Positions 37,474-46,640 of a stretch of 46,640 nucleotides of DNA are shown one piece after another. Origin of the DNA: Halopenitus malekzadehii (GTDB lineage Archaea > Halobacteriota > Halobacteria > Halobacteriales > Haloferacaceae); NCBI RefSeq assembly GCF_900108505.1, contig NZ_FNWU01000011.1, positions 1 to 46,640 on the forward strand. The letters run 5' to 3'. A model generated the notes under the pieces. The model was not told the origin of the DNA, did not search any database, and saw nothing but the letters and a program-made list of their open reading frames with translations. Position 1 is the first letter of the stretch. Each line of letters begins with the position of its first letter. The translations under genes were made by a program, and so were the position numbers.

Positions 37474-37566
37474 ACCGGAGCATCCTCAGTCAGCGGATAA
37501 AGTCGCTTTGGAACGTTCCTGTCGGTGAAATCGTGGTGCAAGGGTCGAGGCACGGACGGATCCGTC

Positions 37567-38388
37567 TCACTCGATCGAGAGGCCCGGATGCCAGCGGTCG
37601 GCGTCCGATGCCGCGACGCGATCGTCCATCGCCGCCAGCAGTTTGACGGCGAGCGTCGCGGTCTCGGCGGCGCGATCGTCGCCGGTCGTCCGAAACTCCC
37701 CCGACGTCCGGTCGGCGTACACCGAACAGACCGCGCCCGCACGAAGCCCGTAGACGTTCGCGAGCGTGAGGATCGCGCTCGCCTCCATCTCGACGTTCAA
37801 CACGTTTACCTCGCGCAACTCCTCGAGGAGGGTTTCGGAGCCCGCAGCCTCGAACCCACCGAATCCCGGCCGCCCCTGGCCGGCATAAAACGAATCGGCA
37901 CTCATCGTCACGCCGACGTGATACTCGTAATCGAGCCGTTCGGCGGCCGCGATCAGCGCAGTGACGACCTCGTGGCTCGCCGTCGCGGGATAATCCGAGC
38001 GAACGTACTCGTCGCTGGTCCCCTCCTGGCGAACGGCTCCAGAGGTGATCACGAGATCGCCGACGTCGGTCTCGGGCTGGATGCCGCCACAGGATCCGAC
38101 GCGGATGACCGTCCCGACCCCGACCCGCGCAAGCTCCTCAACCGCGATCGCCGCCGACGGCGAGCCGATCCCAGTCGAACACGCCGAGATCGGGACGTCG
38201 TCGACACGACCAGTCACGGTCCGGTACTCGCGGTGTCGCGCGACCTCGGTCGAGGCGTCCCACTGGTCCGTGATCGTCCCGAGGCGGTCGGGGTCACCGG
38301 GCAACAACGTCGCGTCGGCGACGTCATCGGGGCCGACCTCGAGGTGGTACTGCGTCTCGTCGTTCGGGTCCTCGCTATCGCCCGTCAT
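37567..38388 (-). CDS. udp: Uridine phosphorylase / nucleoside phosphorylase
   Basis: The 273-residue product has the NP-I family features: LLPGDPDRLGTITDQW (phosphate binding), TGIGSPSAAIAVEEL, VIRVGSCGGIQPETDVGDLVI and the nucleoside-site VNVLNVEMEASAILTLANVYG. It splits uridine (or another nucleoside) with phosphate to give the base and ribose 1-phosphate. ATG 38388 is the first start with the family's N-terminus, and ACTATGG about 27 bases upstream may be the TATA box. The pattern fits uridine phosphorylase best, but purine nucleosides are possible. Confidence 0.88.
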   Translation of the reverse strand: MTGDSEDPNDETQYHLEVGPDDVADATLLPGDPDRLGTITDQWDASTEVARHREYRTVTGRVDDVPISACSTGIGSPSAAIAVEELARVGVGTVIRVGSCGGIQPETDVGDLVITSGAVRQEGTSDEYVRSDYPATASHEVVTALIAAAERLDYEYHVGVTMSADSFYAGQGRPGFGGFEAAGSETLLEELREVNVLNVEMEASAILTLANVYGLRAGAVCSVYADRTSGEFRTTGDDRAAETATLAVKLLAAMDDRVAASDADRWHPGLSIE

Positions 38389-38497
38389 AGTCGCGATTCG
38401 GGGAGCAACCCCATAGTGGTTCGCGTGCGGCACCGTGGCCGTGACTGATCGCGATCGCCGCCCGTACCTTCTTTAGGCGGGGACGAAAACGTCAGGT

Positions 38498-38677
38498 ATG
38501 GTCGAAGCATTCGTTCGGCTCCACTGTCCCGAGTGCGCGAAGGATTGGGAAGCCTCGCCAAGCGATCTCCCCGACCTGCGCACGAACTACAGCTGTGGGG
38601 ATTGTCACGCGACGCGACGGCTCACGGAATTTATGCGGACTGAACGCGACCTCGAGGCCGTCAAGCAGTTCCAGTGA
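38498..38677 (+). CDS. Small zinc-ribbon protein (59 aa)
   Basis: This short frame reads MVEAFVRLHCPECAKDWE, then NYSCGDCHATRRLTEFMRTE, with two CxxC pairs about 22 residues apart that would hold one zinc ion. It has a TATA-like CTTTAGG at 38471-38477 about 25 bases before ATG 38498. Haloarchaeal genomes carry many such mini zinc-finger proteins of unknown role. It is divergent from the uridine phosphorylase gene, 109 bases away. Confidence 0.82.
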   Translation: MVEAFVRLHCPECAKDWEASPSDLPDLRTNYSCGDCHATRRLTEFMRTERDLEAVKQFQ

Positions 38678-38731
38678 CTTCCAGCGGACGGACCCGTCCA
38701 AACGAGATGCCGCATCGCCTCCTGGCTGCCG

Positions 38732-39136
38732 TCACTCGCCGGTCGGCGACCGCGCACCGCAGGCGTCACAGGCGATGCAGGTCGTTCCCTCCTCGGTAAC
38801 GAGTCGCGTGTCCGGAAGTCCACACTCCGGACAGACGACGAACGCCTCGGCATAGTCGTCGAGCGCCGCCGCGATCCGATCGGTTCGGAAACCGCCGGTG
38901 AGGCGGGCCCGCCCACGATCGTCGATCCCCGCACTGGTGCCGAGCTCTCCCTGAAGGAACTGGAGCACGTGGTCCGGATCGCGGTCAACTCGGTCGGCGA
39001 TGTCCTGGAAGTTTTCCACCACGGTCGCGTGCCCCTCCGACCGCACCTCCGGATCTGGGACCTCGAACCGCCCGTCCTCACCTTGGATGTCGGACGTCTC
39101 CTCGATGGCTCGGTCGAGTTGGTCGTCGTACCCCAT
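38732..39136 (-). CDS. eif2b: Translation initiation factor aIF2 beta-type protein
   Basis: The 134-residue product has an N-terminal DQLDRAIEETSDI helix, a central alpha-beta domain with VVENFQDIADRVDRDPDHVLQFLQGELGTS, and a C-terminal zinc ribbon CPECGLPDTRLVTEEGTTC then CDACG. This is the layout of aIF2 beta, which helps deliver initiator tRNA to the ribosome. ATTTAACC about 27 bases before the ATG is the TATA box. It is short for the family but has all three parts. Confidence 0.88.
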   Translation of the reverse strand: MGYDDQLDRAIEETSDIQGEDGRFEVPDPEVRSEGHATVVENFQDIADRVDRDPDHVLQFLQGELGTSAGIDDRGRARLTGGFRTDRIAAALDDYAEAFVVCPECGLPDTRLVTEEGTTCIACDACGARSPTGE

Positions 39137-39288
39137 ATCGAACCGTTACGATCGGATCGGGTTAAATTCCGTGGCCCGCAAGCGACTATTCGTGAGAATC
39201 CCGCAGGTAGGAGCCGTCTATTCGGGTTCGTGTGTTAACGGTGATCAAGATAATACTATATGCCCTCGGTCGCTAGAAACGGGTGCCT

Positions 39289-39522
39289 ATGAAGAAACAG
39301 GAACTCATTCACCTGCACGGCCTTCTTTCGGAAGTACGAAAACAGTGCGAGCACTGGGACGAGGACCTCGAACTCGAGGAGTACGAAACGATGGGTGTCA
39401 AACCGACATCGATCCACAAATCGAAGACCGATCACAAAGCGGCTGTTTTCAAACTCGCGACGGGCATCACGGCGCCGATGGGCGAATCCGAATCCGAAGC
39501 GCTGGCCCCGACTGCTGACTGA
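39289..39522 (+). CDS. UPF0058 family protein
   Basis: The 77-residue product starts MKKQELIHLHGLLSEVRKQC and continues with HKSKTDHKAAVFKLA, the pattern of the archaeal UPF0058 family, whose members are about this length. The start at 39289 follows CTATATG by about 30 bases. The function of the family is not established. The intergenic region after it (39523-39789) has no gene. Confidence 0.8.
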   Translation: MKKQELIHLHGLLSEVRKQCEHWDEDLELEEYETMGVKPTSIHKSKTDHKAAVFKLATGITAPMGESESEALAPTAD

Positions 39523-39621
39523 ACGTCACCTCTCGCCTCCATACCCAACGCCACACAGTGGCAACGCTCGGCGGGTCCGGGTCCGCACGTGTCGTCCCGG
39601 CGTCGCGGAACTCCCCTATCG

Positions 39622-39677
39622 ATCGTCGAACATCGATCGTCCTGCCTCGATCGCCGAACACCGATCGCCCCGTCTCG
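39622..39677 (+). repeat. Two tandem 28-bp imperfect repeats
   Basis: Units 39622-39649 and 39650-39677 are adjacent and identical at 23 of 28 positions. All five differences are C/T transitions. Each unit contains a CGATCG core. They lie in the 267-bp gap between the UPF0058 and DUF555 genes. Confidence 0.65.
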
Positions 39678-39789
39678 ATCGACGTTGGGGATCACCACCT
39701 CTCGATGGGTCACCCAACGCGATCGCTGAACGACAGCCACCCAGTCAGAGACGTCCGTTGATCGGCGAGTCGCAGCCGACGGTGAATCG

Positions 39790-40245
39790 CTACTCTGGAT
39801 CCTCAACCATCTCTTCGAACTCGGGGAGGAGATCCGAGTCGTTCTCGACGGTGCCTGATCCCTCATCGTTCCCGTCGGTGGCGGTCCCGGAGTCTTCCGT
39901 CGTGTCCGAATCAGGGATCTCCGCAACGGTTAACACCTTCAGCGGAATGTTCCGCAACCGCTGTCCGATCTCCTTGCGGGCGATCCGCGAGGCGTGTTCC
40001 TCACGATCGACGTTGAACACGGTCATCTCGAGCTCGAGCGCCACGAGCGCTTCGTCGGCCGCGATAAAGGCCGGCGGGAGTTCCTCGCCGCCGGGTGTGG
40101 TCCAGGTCCCCATCTCGATCTCGACGTAGTTGAGGTCGGGATTCAACATCTCCCCGGTCTTCGAGATGGCGATCCGTACCGCTTCGTCGACCGTTTCGAC
40201 GTCGTATACGGGAACCGCGGCCTCAACGACGACTCGACAGTCCAT
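39790..40245 (-). CDS. DUF555 (UPF0212) family protein
   Basis: The 151-residue product has the archaeal DUF555 core in its first 110 residues (DCRVVVEAAVPVYDVETVDE, then KTGEMLNPDLNYVEIEMGT, and ALVALELEMTVFNVDREEHA). A haloarchaea-style tail of about 40 acidic residues follows (DSDTTEDSGTATDGN to EEMVEDPE). The function of the family is not established. The tail is low complexity and probably disordered. ACCTTCATAC about 30 bases upstream may contain its TATA box. Confidence 0.85.
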   Translation of the reverse strand: MDCRVVVEAAVPVYDVETVDEAVRIAISKTGEMLNPDLNYVEIEMGTWTTPGGEELPPAFIAADEALVALELEMTVFNVDREEHASRIARKEIGQRLRNIPLKVLTVAEIPDSDTTEDSGTATDGNDEGSGTVENDSDLLPEFEEMVEDPE

Positions 40246-40325
40246 CGTGAGATCACCTAACGCACCAAGGGGTATGAAGGTTCGGCCGGGTCACCGACCG
40301 AATTCACGGAGTCCACCCGGCAAGA

Positions 40326-41324
40326 TCACTCACCGTCCGACCGGAGGTAATGAAACACGTAGGTTTGAGCGTATCCGGCGAACTCCCCGCCGAACCGGCC
40401 GCGGATCGCCCGCGAGGTCTCAGCGTAGGACCCACGGTCACACTCGGGAAACCGATCGGCGATGACCGACCGGATCCACGTATCAAGCGGCACCGCCTCG
40501 AGGTGGTCCAACGCGAACAAACACACGCAATCGGCGACCTTTTCGCCGACGCCGACGAACTGGGTCAGGAACTCGCGCGCGGGTTCGTACGCGAGCGCGG
40601 CCGCCTCGGACGGGTGTGCGTCCCCGTCGGCAACCATTCGTGCAGTCCGTTCGACGTACGGGGCTCGATATCCCAACGCGAGGTCCCGAAGCCCCTCCTC
40701 GGACGCCGCCGCGAGCTGGGTCGGCGTCGGGAACGCGTCGATCGTCTCCTCCCCAAACGTGACCGTCTCACCGTATGTCTCCGCAAGCCGGCGCTGCATC
40801 CCGTGGATTCGCGAGACGCGCATCTGTGCGGAACAGATGAACGAGATTAGACAGGAAAACGGCGGATCGCGAACCAGACGCATCCCCGGATACGCGTCGA
40901 CCGATCGGTCCACGATCGAGAGATCGGGAATGGCCGCCAGTATCGCGTCGAGGTCGTCATCGAGCCGCAGGAGATGCGTCAGAACCGGGACCGCATCGGC
41001 GGTGGCCGCCCACTCCAGGGCCCCGTCGTCGACGCCGCCCACCTGTCGGACGCGAACGGCGATCCGCTCATCCGACACGCCGTCGATGGGCGGGACGACC
41101 GTCCGGTACCAGTGGTTGCCGCCGTGTGCCCCGAGTTGGTCATACATCGATCCGTCCGCCCGGTCCCAGAGGTAACTCTGCCCGCTTTCGAGCGTCGACT
41201 GAAGGTCAAAGGGGCCGGCCACGTCCGCAAGATCGATCGCGCCACGCTCCAGCGACCGCTCGCCGACCGAGCTCGCCGCCGTCGATCCAGTATGCGCGCC
41301 CGACTCGGGGGGTTCCGATCCCAT
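40326..41324 (-). CDS. ogg: 8-oxoguanine DNA glycosylase / AP lyase (OGG1-type)
   Basis: The 332-residue product has an OGG1-like N-terminal domain with STLESGQSYLWDR and the HhH-GPD domain. The catalytic Lys262 is in FVGVGEKVADCVCLF and Asp281 in AVPLDTWI, equivalent to Lys249 and Asp268 of human OGG1. ICSAQMRVSRI matches the family helix before the hairpin. It removes 8-oxoguanine and nicks the abasic site. The ATG at 41324 gives the N-terminal region starting MGSEPPESG, and AATACGG about 26 bases upstream is a possible TATA box. Confidence 0.9.
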   Translation of the reverse strand: MGSEPPESGAHTGSTAASSVGERSLERGAIDLADVAGPFDLQSTLESGQSYLWDRADGSMYDQLGAHGGNHWYRTVVPPIDGVSDERIAVRVRQVGGVDDGALEWAATADAVPVLTHLLRLDDDLDAILAAIPDLSIVDRSVDAYPGMRLVRDPPFSCLISFICSAQMRVSRIHGMQRRLAETYGETVTFGEETIDAFPTPTQLAAASEEGLRDLALGYRAPYVERTARMVADGDAHPSEAAALAYEPAREFLTQFVGVGEKVADCVCLFALDHLEAVPLDTWIRSVIADRFPECDRGSYAETSRAIRGRFGGEFAGYAQTYVFHYLRSDGE

Positions 41325-41417
41325 CACGTTCGGGGTGGGGGCGGCACCGTATTCGCGTTTCGATACGACCCGTCTGTGCCGGCCAGCCCTTTTGGTCGTC
41401 CGGTCCGAACCGACCGT

Positions 41418-42044
41418 ATGCCGACCTACCGCCGCCGGACTCGCGTTGCCGCACCGCTTGCGGACGTGTGGGCGTTCCACTCACGGGCCGACGGTCTGCA
41501 ACGGCTCACTCCCGACTGGATACACCTCCGTGTCGAGGGCATCGATCGCCCCGATGACGCCGCAGCCGCCACCGAACCACGACCGATCGACGACGACACG
41601 GCGACCGAGCTCGTCGCGGGTACCGAGCTTCGGCTCTCGGTCAACCCGTTCGGAATCGGTCCGCGACAGCGTTTCGTCTCGCGGATCCGGGACCGCCACG
41701 CCGGGGACGGACGCGCGTACTTCGTGGACGATATGTCCGCCGGACCGCTTCCCGAATGGGTACATACACACCTGTTCTTCGCGGACGGTGACGACACGAT
41801 CCTCGTCGACGACGTCCACTACCGACTGCCGGGCGGCGCGGTGGCTGCGCGGTTCGCACCGATAAGTGGGTGTGGCCTCGAGATGGCGTTTCGTGATCGC
41901 CACCGGCGAACCAAGCGGCACTGGAGTGACTGCCGTGTCAGTGGTGGTCTGCGGGGAATCCGTACTGTACCATATCGGTCCCGTCCCGGTCCACTCCCGA
42001 CGACCCAACGACTGAAGCCCACGGCCGGTGAAGAACCGATATGA
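41418..42044 (+). CDS. SRPBCC (START-like) superfamily protein
   Basis: The 208-residue product begins with RTRVAAPLADVWAFHSRADGLQRLTP, the haloarchaeal SRPBCC pattern (ligand-binding hydrophobic cavity), and continues to DDVHYRLPGGAVAARFAP and the usual FRDRHRRTKRHW end near residue 168. The last 40 residues (SDCRVSGGLRGIRT on) are basic and unlike the family; they may be read-through of decayed sequence. The stop overlaps the next ATG by ATGA. CCTTTTGG about 27 bases upstream is a weak TATA box. The ligand is unknown. Confidence 0.78.
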   Translation: MPTYRRRTRVAAPLADVWAFHSRADGLQRLTPDWIHLRVEGIDRPDDAAAATEPRPIDDDTATELVAGTELRLSVNPFGIGPRQRFVSRIRDRHAGDGRAYFVDDMSAGPLPEWVHTHLFFADGDDTILVDDVHYRLPGGAVAARFAPISGCGLEMAFRDRHRRTKRHWSDCRVSGGLRGIRTVPYRSRPGPLPTTQRLKPTAGEEPI

Positions 42045-42445
42045 CCATCGACGTCGTCGACCTCGACCACGTCGCACTGCGCGTCAGCGACCTTGATGCC
42101 GCCCTGGCGTTCTACCGTGATCTACTCGGGCTTGACGTTCGGGACCGCGACCGATACGCGGCCGGCGAGGTGCCATACGTCGCCCTCGTGGCCGGCGGCC
42201 GTCACCTCCATCTGGTTCCGAGCGAGGGGCCGATCGACGTCGGCGGCGACCACGTCTGTCTGTTGGTGCGTTCGAGCGGCGTCGACACGAGATCCGAACT
42301 CGAGGCGCTGCTCGATCGGATCGCCGACGCCGGCTACACGGTCGAACCCGACGAACCGCGGAAACGCTACGGCGCCTACGGGCGCGACTGGGCCGCATAC
42401 GTCCGTGATCCGGATGGCCGTCGTGTCGAACTCAAACTCCACTAA
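42041..42445 (+). CDS. Glyoxalase/VOC family protein
   Basis: The 134-residue single-domain VOC protein starts with LDHVALRVSDLDAALAFYRDLLGL (metal-ligand His after LD) and ends with AAYVRDPDGRRVELKL, where Glu is a second ligand. The central GRHLHLVPSEGP gives a further His. These fit metal-dependent lyases, isomerases and resistance proteins of the VOC fold; the reaction cannot be chosen from sequence. It overlaps the SRPBCC gene by four bases, so both are probably expressed together. Confidence 0.85.
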   Translation: MTIDVVDLDHVALRVSDLDAALAFYRDLLGLDVRDRDRYAAGEVPYVALVAGGRHLHLVPSEGPIDVGGDHVCLLVRSSGVDTRSELEALLDRIADAGYTVEPDEPRKRYGAYGRDWAAYVRDPDGRRVELKLH

Positions 42446-42531
42446 CGATCCCGACTGCCGGCGGAGCCTCACACCACCCCGTGTCCGACCGCAGTCGGTA
42501 TCCCTTTGTCACCATCCGGCGTGGTCCCGTT

Positions 42532-42810
42532 ATGAGCGGTGACACCTTCGCCGTCGGCATCCACGTGACCGACGCCGAGTTTCAGTTCGTCGTCCGCGTC
42601 CCGTCGTCGATCGATTCCGGCTGGTCGGACCCCAATGCCTTCCAGTCGCTCGTCGAACGGCACGTCTGGGACCGACTCGACCGGACCGCCGTCCTGGAGA
42701 CGATCGATCGAACCGCCGATGTCGGAGAGACCGTCTCCTTGGGCACGATCACGCTCGACCCCGATGGCACCGTCGTCGACGCGTCGCTGCGCGATCCCAC
42801 GTCGGACTAA
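42532..42810 (+). CDS. Conserved haloarchaeal hypothetical protein (92 aa)
   Basis: The 92-residue product is compact and mixed alpha-beta: TFAVGIHVTDAEFQFVVRVP, a helix around AFQSLVERHVWDRLDR, then SLGTITLDPDGTVVDASLRD. It has no signal peptide, membrane helix or Cys. CCCTTTGTC about 27 bases before ATG 42532 is a possible TATA box. I do not recognise the family. It is the last gene before the rRNA operon's terminator, with 143 C-rich bases of empty sequence between. Confidence 0.7.
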   Translation: MSGDTFAVGIHVTDAEFQFVVRVPSSIDSGWSDPNAFQSLVERHVWDRLDRTAVLETIDRTADVGETVSLGTITLDPDGTVVDASLRDPTSD

Positions 42811-42953
42811 CTCGCTGACGCCGGGACTGAAGCCGGATCGAGACCGTCGGCTCACTAACCACACCCTCCCCGATTCTCCCGCCTCCCGACTGATCACACA
42901 GTCGTAACTCCCCAACAACCACACGACTCCTCCCAACACCCCTTACCGACCGC

Positions 42954-42962
42954 TAAAAAAAA
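42954..42962 (-). terminator. T-rich terminator of the rRNA operon
   Basis: A run of nine A on the plus strand gives nine T on the minus strand, about 65 bases after the end of 5S. It is followed by GC-rich sequence. Such T-tracts end transcription in archaea. No tRNA gene lies between 5S and this tract. Confidence 0.6.
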
Positions 42963-43026
42963 CCGACCCGCACCCTCCATCCGAATACCGCCCTCAATAT
43001 GAATGACTGAATATGAATATGAATGG

Positions 43027-43148
43027 GCAGGCGGCGAACCACCACTCCCAGAGGGTCTCCCACTCCAGTACTCGGTGATACGCGGGCAGGCTTCACTTCC
43101 GTGTTCGGAATGGGTACGGGTCTTTCACTGCCGCTCTGGCCGCCTTCA
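43027..43148 (-). rRNA. rrf: 5S ribosomal RNA
   Basis: The minus strand contains the archaeal 5S pattern CCCGTACCCATTCCGAACAC and later GAGTACTGGAGTGGGAGACC, with terminal helix AGGCGGC at the 5' side pairing with GCCGCCT at the 3' side. The length is about 122 bases. It is the last rRNA of the operon. Confidence 0.93.
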
Positions 43149-43149
43149 T

Positions 43150-43204
43150 GCTGACTCCCGGACTCGAACCGGAACGACGCCGACGCGTCGACTCCCGTGT
43201 CAGT
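43150..43204 (-). promoter_or_regulatory. tRNA-like element before 5S (processing signal)
   Basis: Just upstream of 5S the RNA has a T-arm look-alike: stem TCCGG/CCGGG around the loop TTCGAGT (43157-43173), flanked by an outer CTGAC/GTCAG stem (43151-43155 with 43199-43203). In Haloferax volcanii a tRNA-like element at this place lets tRNase Z cut the 5' end of 5S. The outer stem ends directly at the expected 5S start. There is no full cloverleaf, so it is not a tRNA gene. Confidence 0.6.
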
Positions 43205-43238
43205 GGTCCGCCGCGCTCTCGCGAACGCGCCGACCGAA

Positions 43239-43272
43239 TATACGTGCGATCCAAGTACCGCCTGAACTCAGC
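43239..43272 (-). repeat. 3' half of the 23S pre-rRNA processing stem
   Basis: This stretch pairs with 46229-46262 across the whole 23S gene: TACGTGCGATCCA here and TGGATCGCACGTA there, plus CTGAACTC/GAGTTCAG. Between the two helices are a short CGCC/GGCG helix and 3-base bulges, close to the archaeal bulge-helix-bulge that the splicing endonuclease cuts. Confidence 0.7.
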
Positions 43273-43280
43273 GCCCGACC

Positions 43281-46202
<2,922 letters not shown>

Positions 46203-46415
46203 GTTACTATACGTCCACGAACTCGTTCGCCGAGTTCAGTGGGCGTCTGGATCGCACGTATACACGGTCGTCATCGAATCACCCCGGGTGTGAACGGGCG
46301 TGTTCGTCGAACCCTTCCTACCCACGGTTTCCCGGGGTAGTGCATCGGTCGTTGCTTCACTCCCGGTTGCGACCGACCCCACTTAAGGGGACGGTTTCAA
46401 GCCGGGCGTGGTACA
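46203..46415 (-). other. Spacer between tRNA-Ala and 23S
   Basis: No gene is seen. It holds the 5' half of the 23S processing stem. A CCCCTTAAG motif (minus strand, around 46380) and TTCGATGACGACCGTG further on could be weak internal promoter elements of the kind reported in haloarchaeal rRNA spacers, but the evidence is thin. Confidence 0.5.
46229..46262 (-). repeat. 5' half of the 23S pre-rRNA processing stem
   Basis: It is complementary to 43239-43272 and ends about 27 bases before the mature 23S 5' end, as expected for the precursor stem. The bulge CAC next to TGAACTC forms one side of a bulge-helix-bulge. Confidence 0.7.
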
Positions 46416-46487
46416 TGGACCCGCTGGGATTCGAACCCAGGGCATCCTCCTTGCAAGGGAGGCACTCTCCCACTGAGCTACGGGCCC
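46416..46487 (-). tRNA. tRNA-Ala (UGC)
   Basis: The minus strand folds as a 72-base tRNA. The acceptor GGGCCCG pairs with CGGGTCC, including the G3-U70 pair that marks alanine tRNAs. The anticodon stem CCTCC/GGAGG encloses the loop CTTGCAA (anticodon UGC, complement at 46453-46455), and the T-arm has GGTTCGAATCC. It lies in the 16S-23S spacer, its usual place in haloarchaea. CCA is not encoded. Confidence 0.97.
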
Positions 46488-46629
46488 GCCCACCGTGCGG
46501 TGGGCGTGGTGTGTGTCTGTGTGAGCTCGATGGTCCATCGGTGTCCGGCCTGGCGGCGAGGCGGGCGCGGGATCTGCAATACGCTGCAATGAGTGGTGAG
46601 CTCGCCCGTGTGGGCGAGTCTCGGTCTGT

Positions 46630-46640
46630 AGGAGGTGATC
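46630..46640 (-). rRNA. rrs: 16S ribosomal RNA, 3' tip only
   Basis: The last 11 bases are the complement of GATCACCTCCT, the conserved 16S 3' end that contains the anti-Shine-Dalgarno sequence. The rest of the gene lies beyond the window. Confidence 0.85.

Noticed and set aside
43150-43204. A possible tRNA gene in the 23S-5S spacer
   Set aside because: Only the T-arm and a short outer stem are present; there is no D-arm, anticodon arm or 7-bp acceptor, so it is treated as a processing element.

Overview
The window is chromosomal DNA of a halophilic archaeon (class Halobacteria). It is GC-rich throughout. The predicted proteins are acidic (runs of Asp/Glu, few Lys). Most genes have a TATA-like box about 25-30 bases before the start codon and no Shine-Dalgarno site, as expected for leaderless haloarchaeal transcripts. 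It also carries archaeal markers: GrpE with a long acidic head, aIF2-beta, topoisomerase VI, PilA-type pilins, a Tat lipoprotein, a PGF-CTERM surface protein and a 16S-tRNA-Ala-23S-5S rRNA operon. The genus cannot be fixed from these features alone.

Layout. 1-350: the 3' end of an IS200/IS605-type tnpB with its right-end hairpin, truncated by the window edge. 409-1921: a possible small ORF, then a DoxX membrane protein and a CatE-like extradiol dioxygenase (a catDE-like pair), joined by stop/start overlaps. 1928-6385, minus strand: DUF357 protein, Tat lipoprotein, PGF-CTERM Ig-like surface protein, ferritin-like protein and a rhodanese. A second rhodanese is divergent at 6617. 7551-12228: thioredoxin reductase, MenD, GrpE and SurE. 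12315-14585: three paralogous type IV pilin genes on the minus strand with a small membrane protein between them, followed by a frameshifted surface-protein remnant. 15243-18509: a short thioredoxin-reductase-like flavoprotein, a MATE exporter and a divergent TetR regulator. 18729-21134: sulfatase-like hydrolase, GtrA protein and lumazine synthase. 21304-25479: aminotransferase, Lrp-type regulator, second aminotransferase and acyl-CoA dehydrogenase.

25545-34704 is a topoisomerase island. Topoisomerase VI (top6B-top6A, minus strand) and gyrase (gyrB-gyrA, plus strand) are separated only by a ZIP transporter gene. 34712-42810 holds housekeeping and small conserved genes: arginase, an HTH regulator, type II NADH dehydrogenase, uridine phosphorylase, a small zinc-ribbon protein, aIF2-beta, UPF0058, DUF555, an 8-oxoguanine DNA glycosylase, SRPBCC and VOC proteins, and one hypothetical protein. 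From 42954 to the end lies the distal part of an rRNA operon read on the minus strand: the 3' tip of 16S, tRNA-Ala(UGC), 23S, 5S and a T-rich terminator.

The least expected signal is in the pilin cluster. All three pilin genes share a roughly 27-bp promoter element and a roughly 70-nt leader. Each leader can fold into the same nested hairpin, an outer CUGGG/CCCAG-type stem around an inner GATCG-containing stem, although most of the bases between the stems differ. This suggests a shared, undescribed RNA or DNA control element for pilin expression. Other points to check are a tandemly duplicated module inside the haloarchaeal insert of Top6B, inverted repeats at the promoters of the MATE, sulfatase and gyrB genes, and tRNA-like and bulge-helix-bulge processing elements in the rRNA operon.
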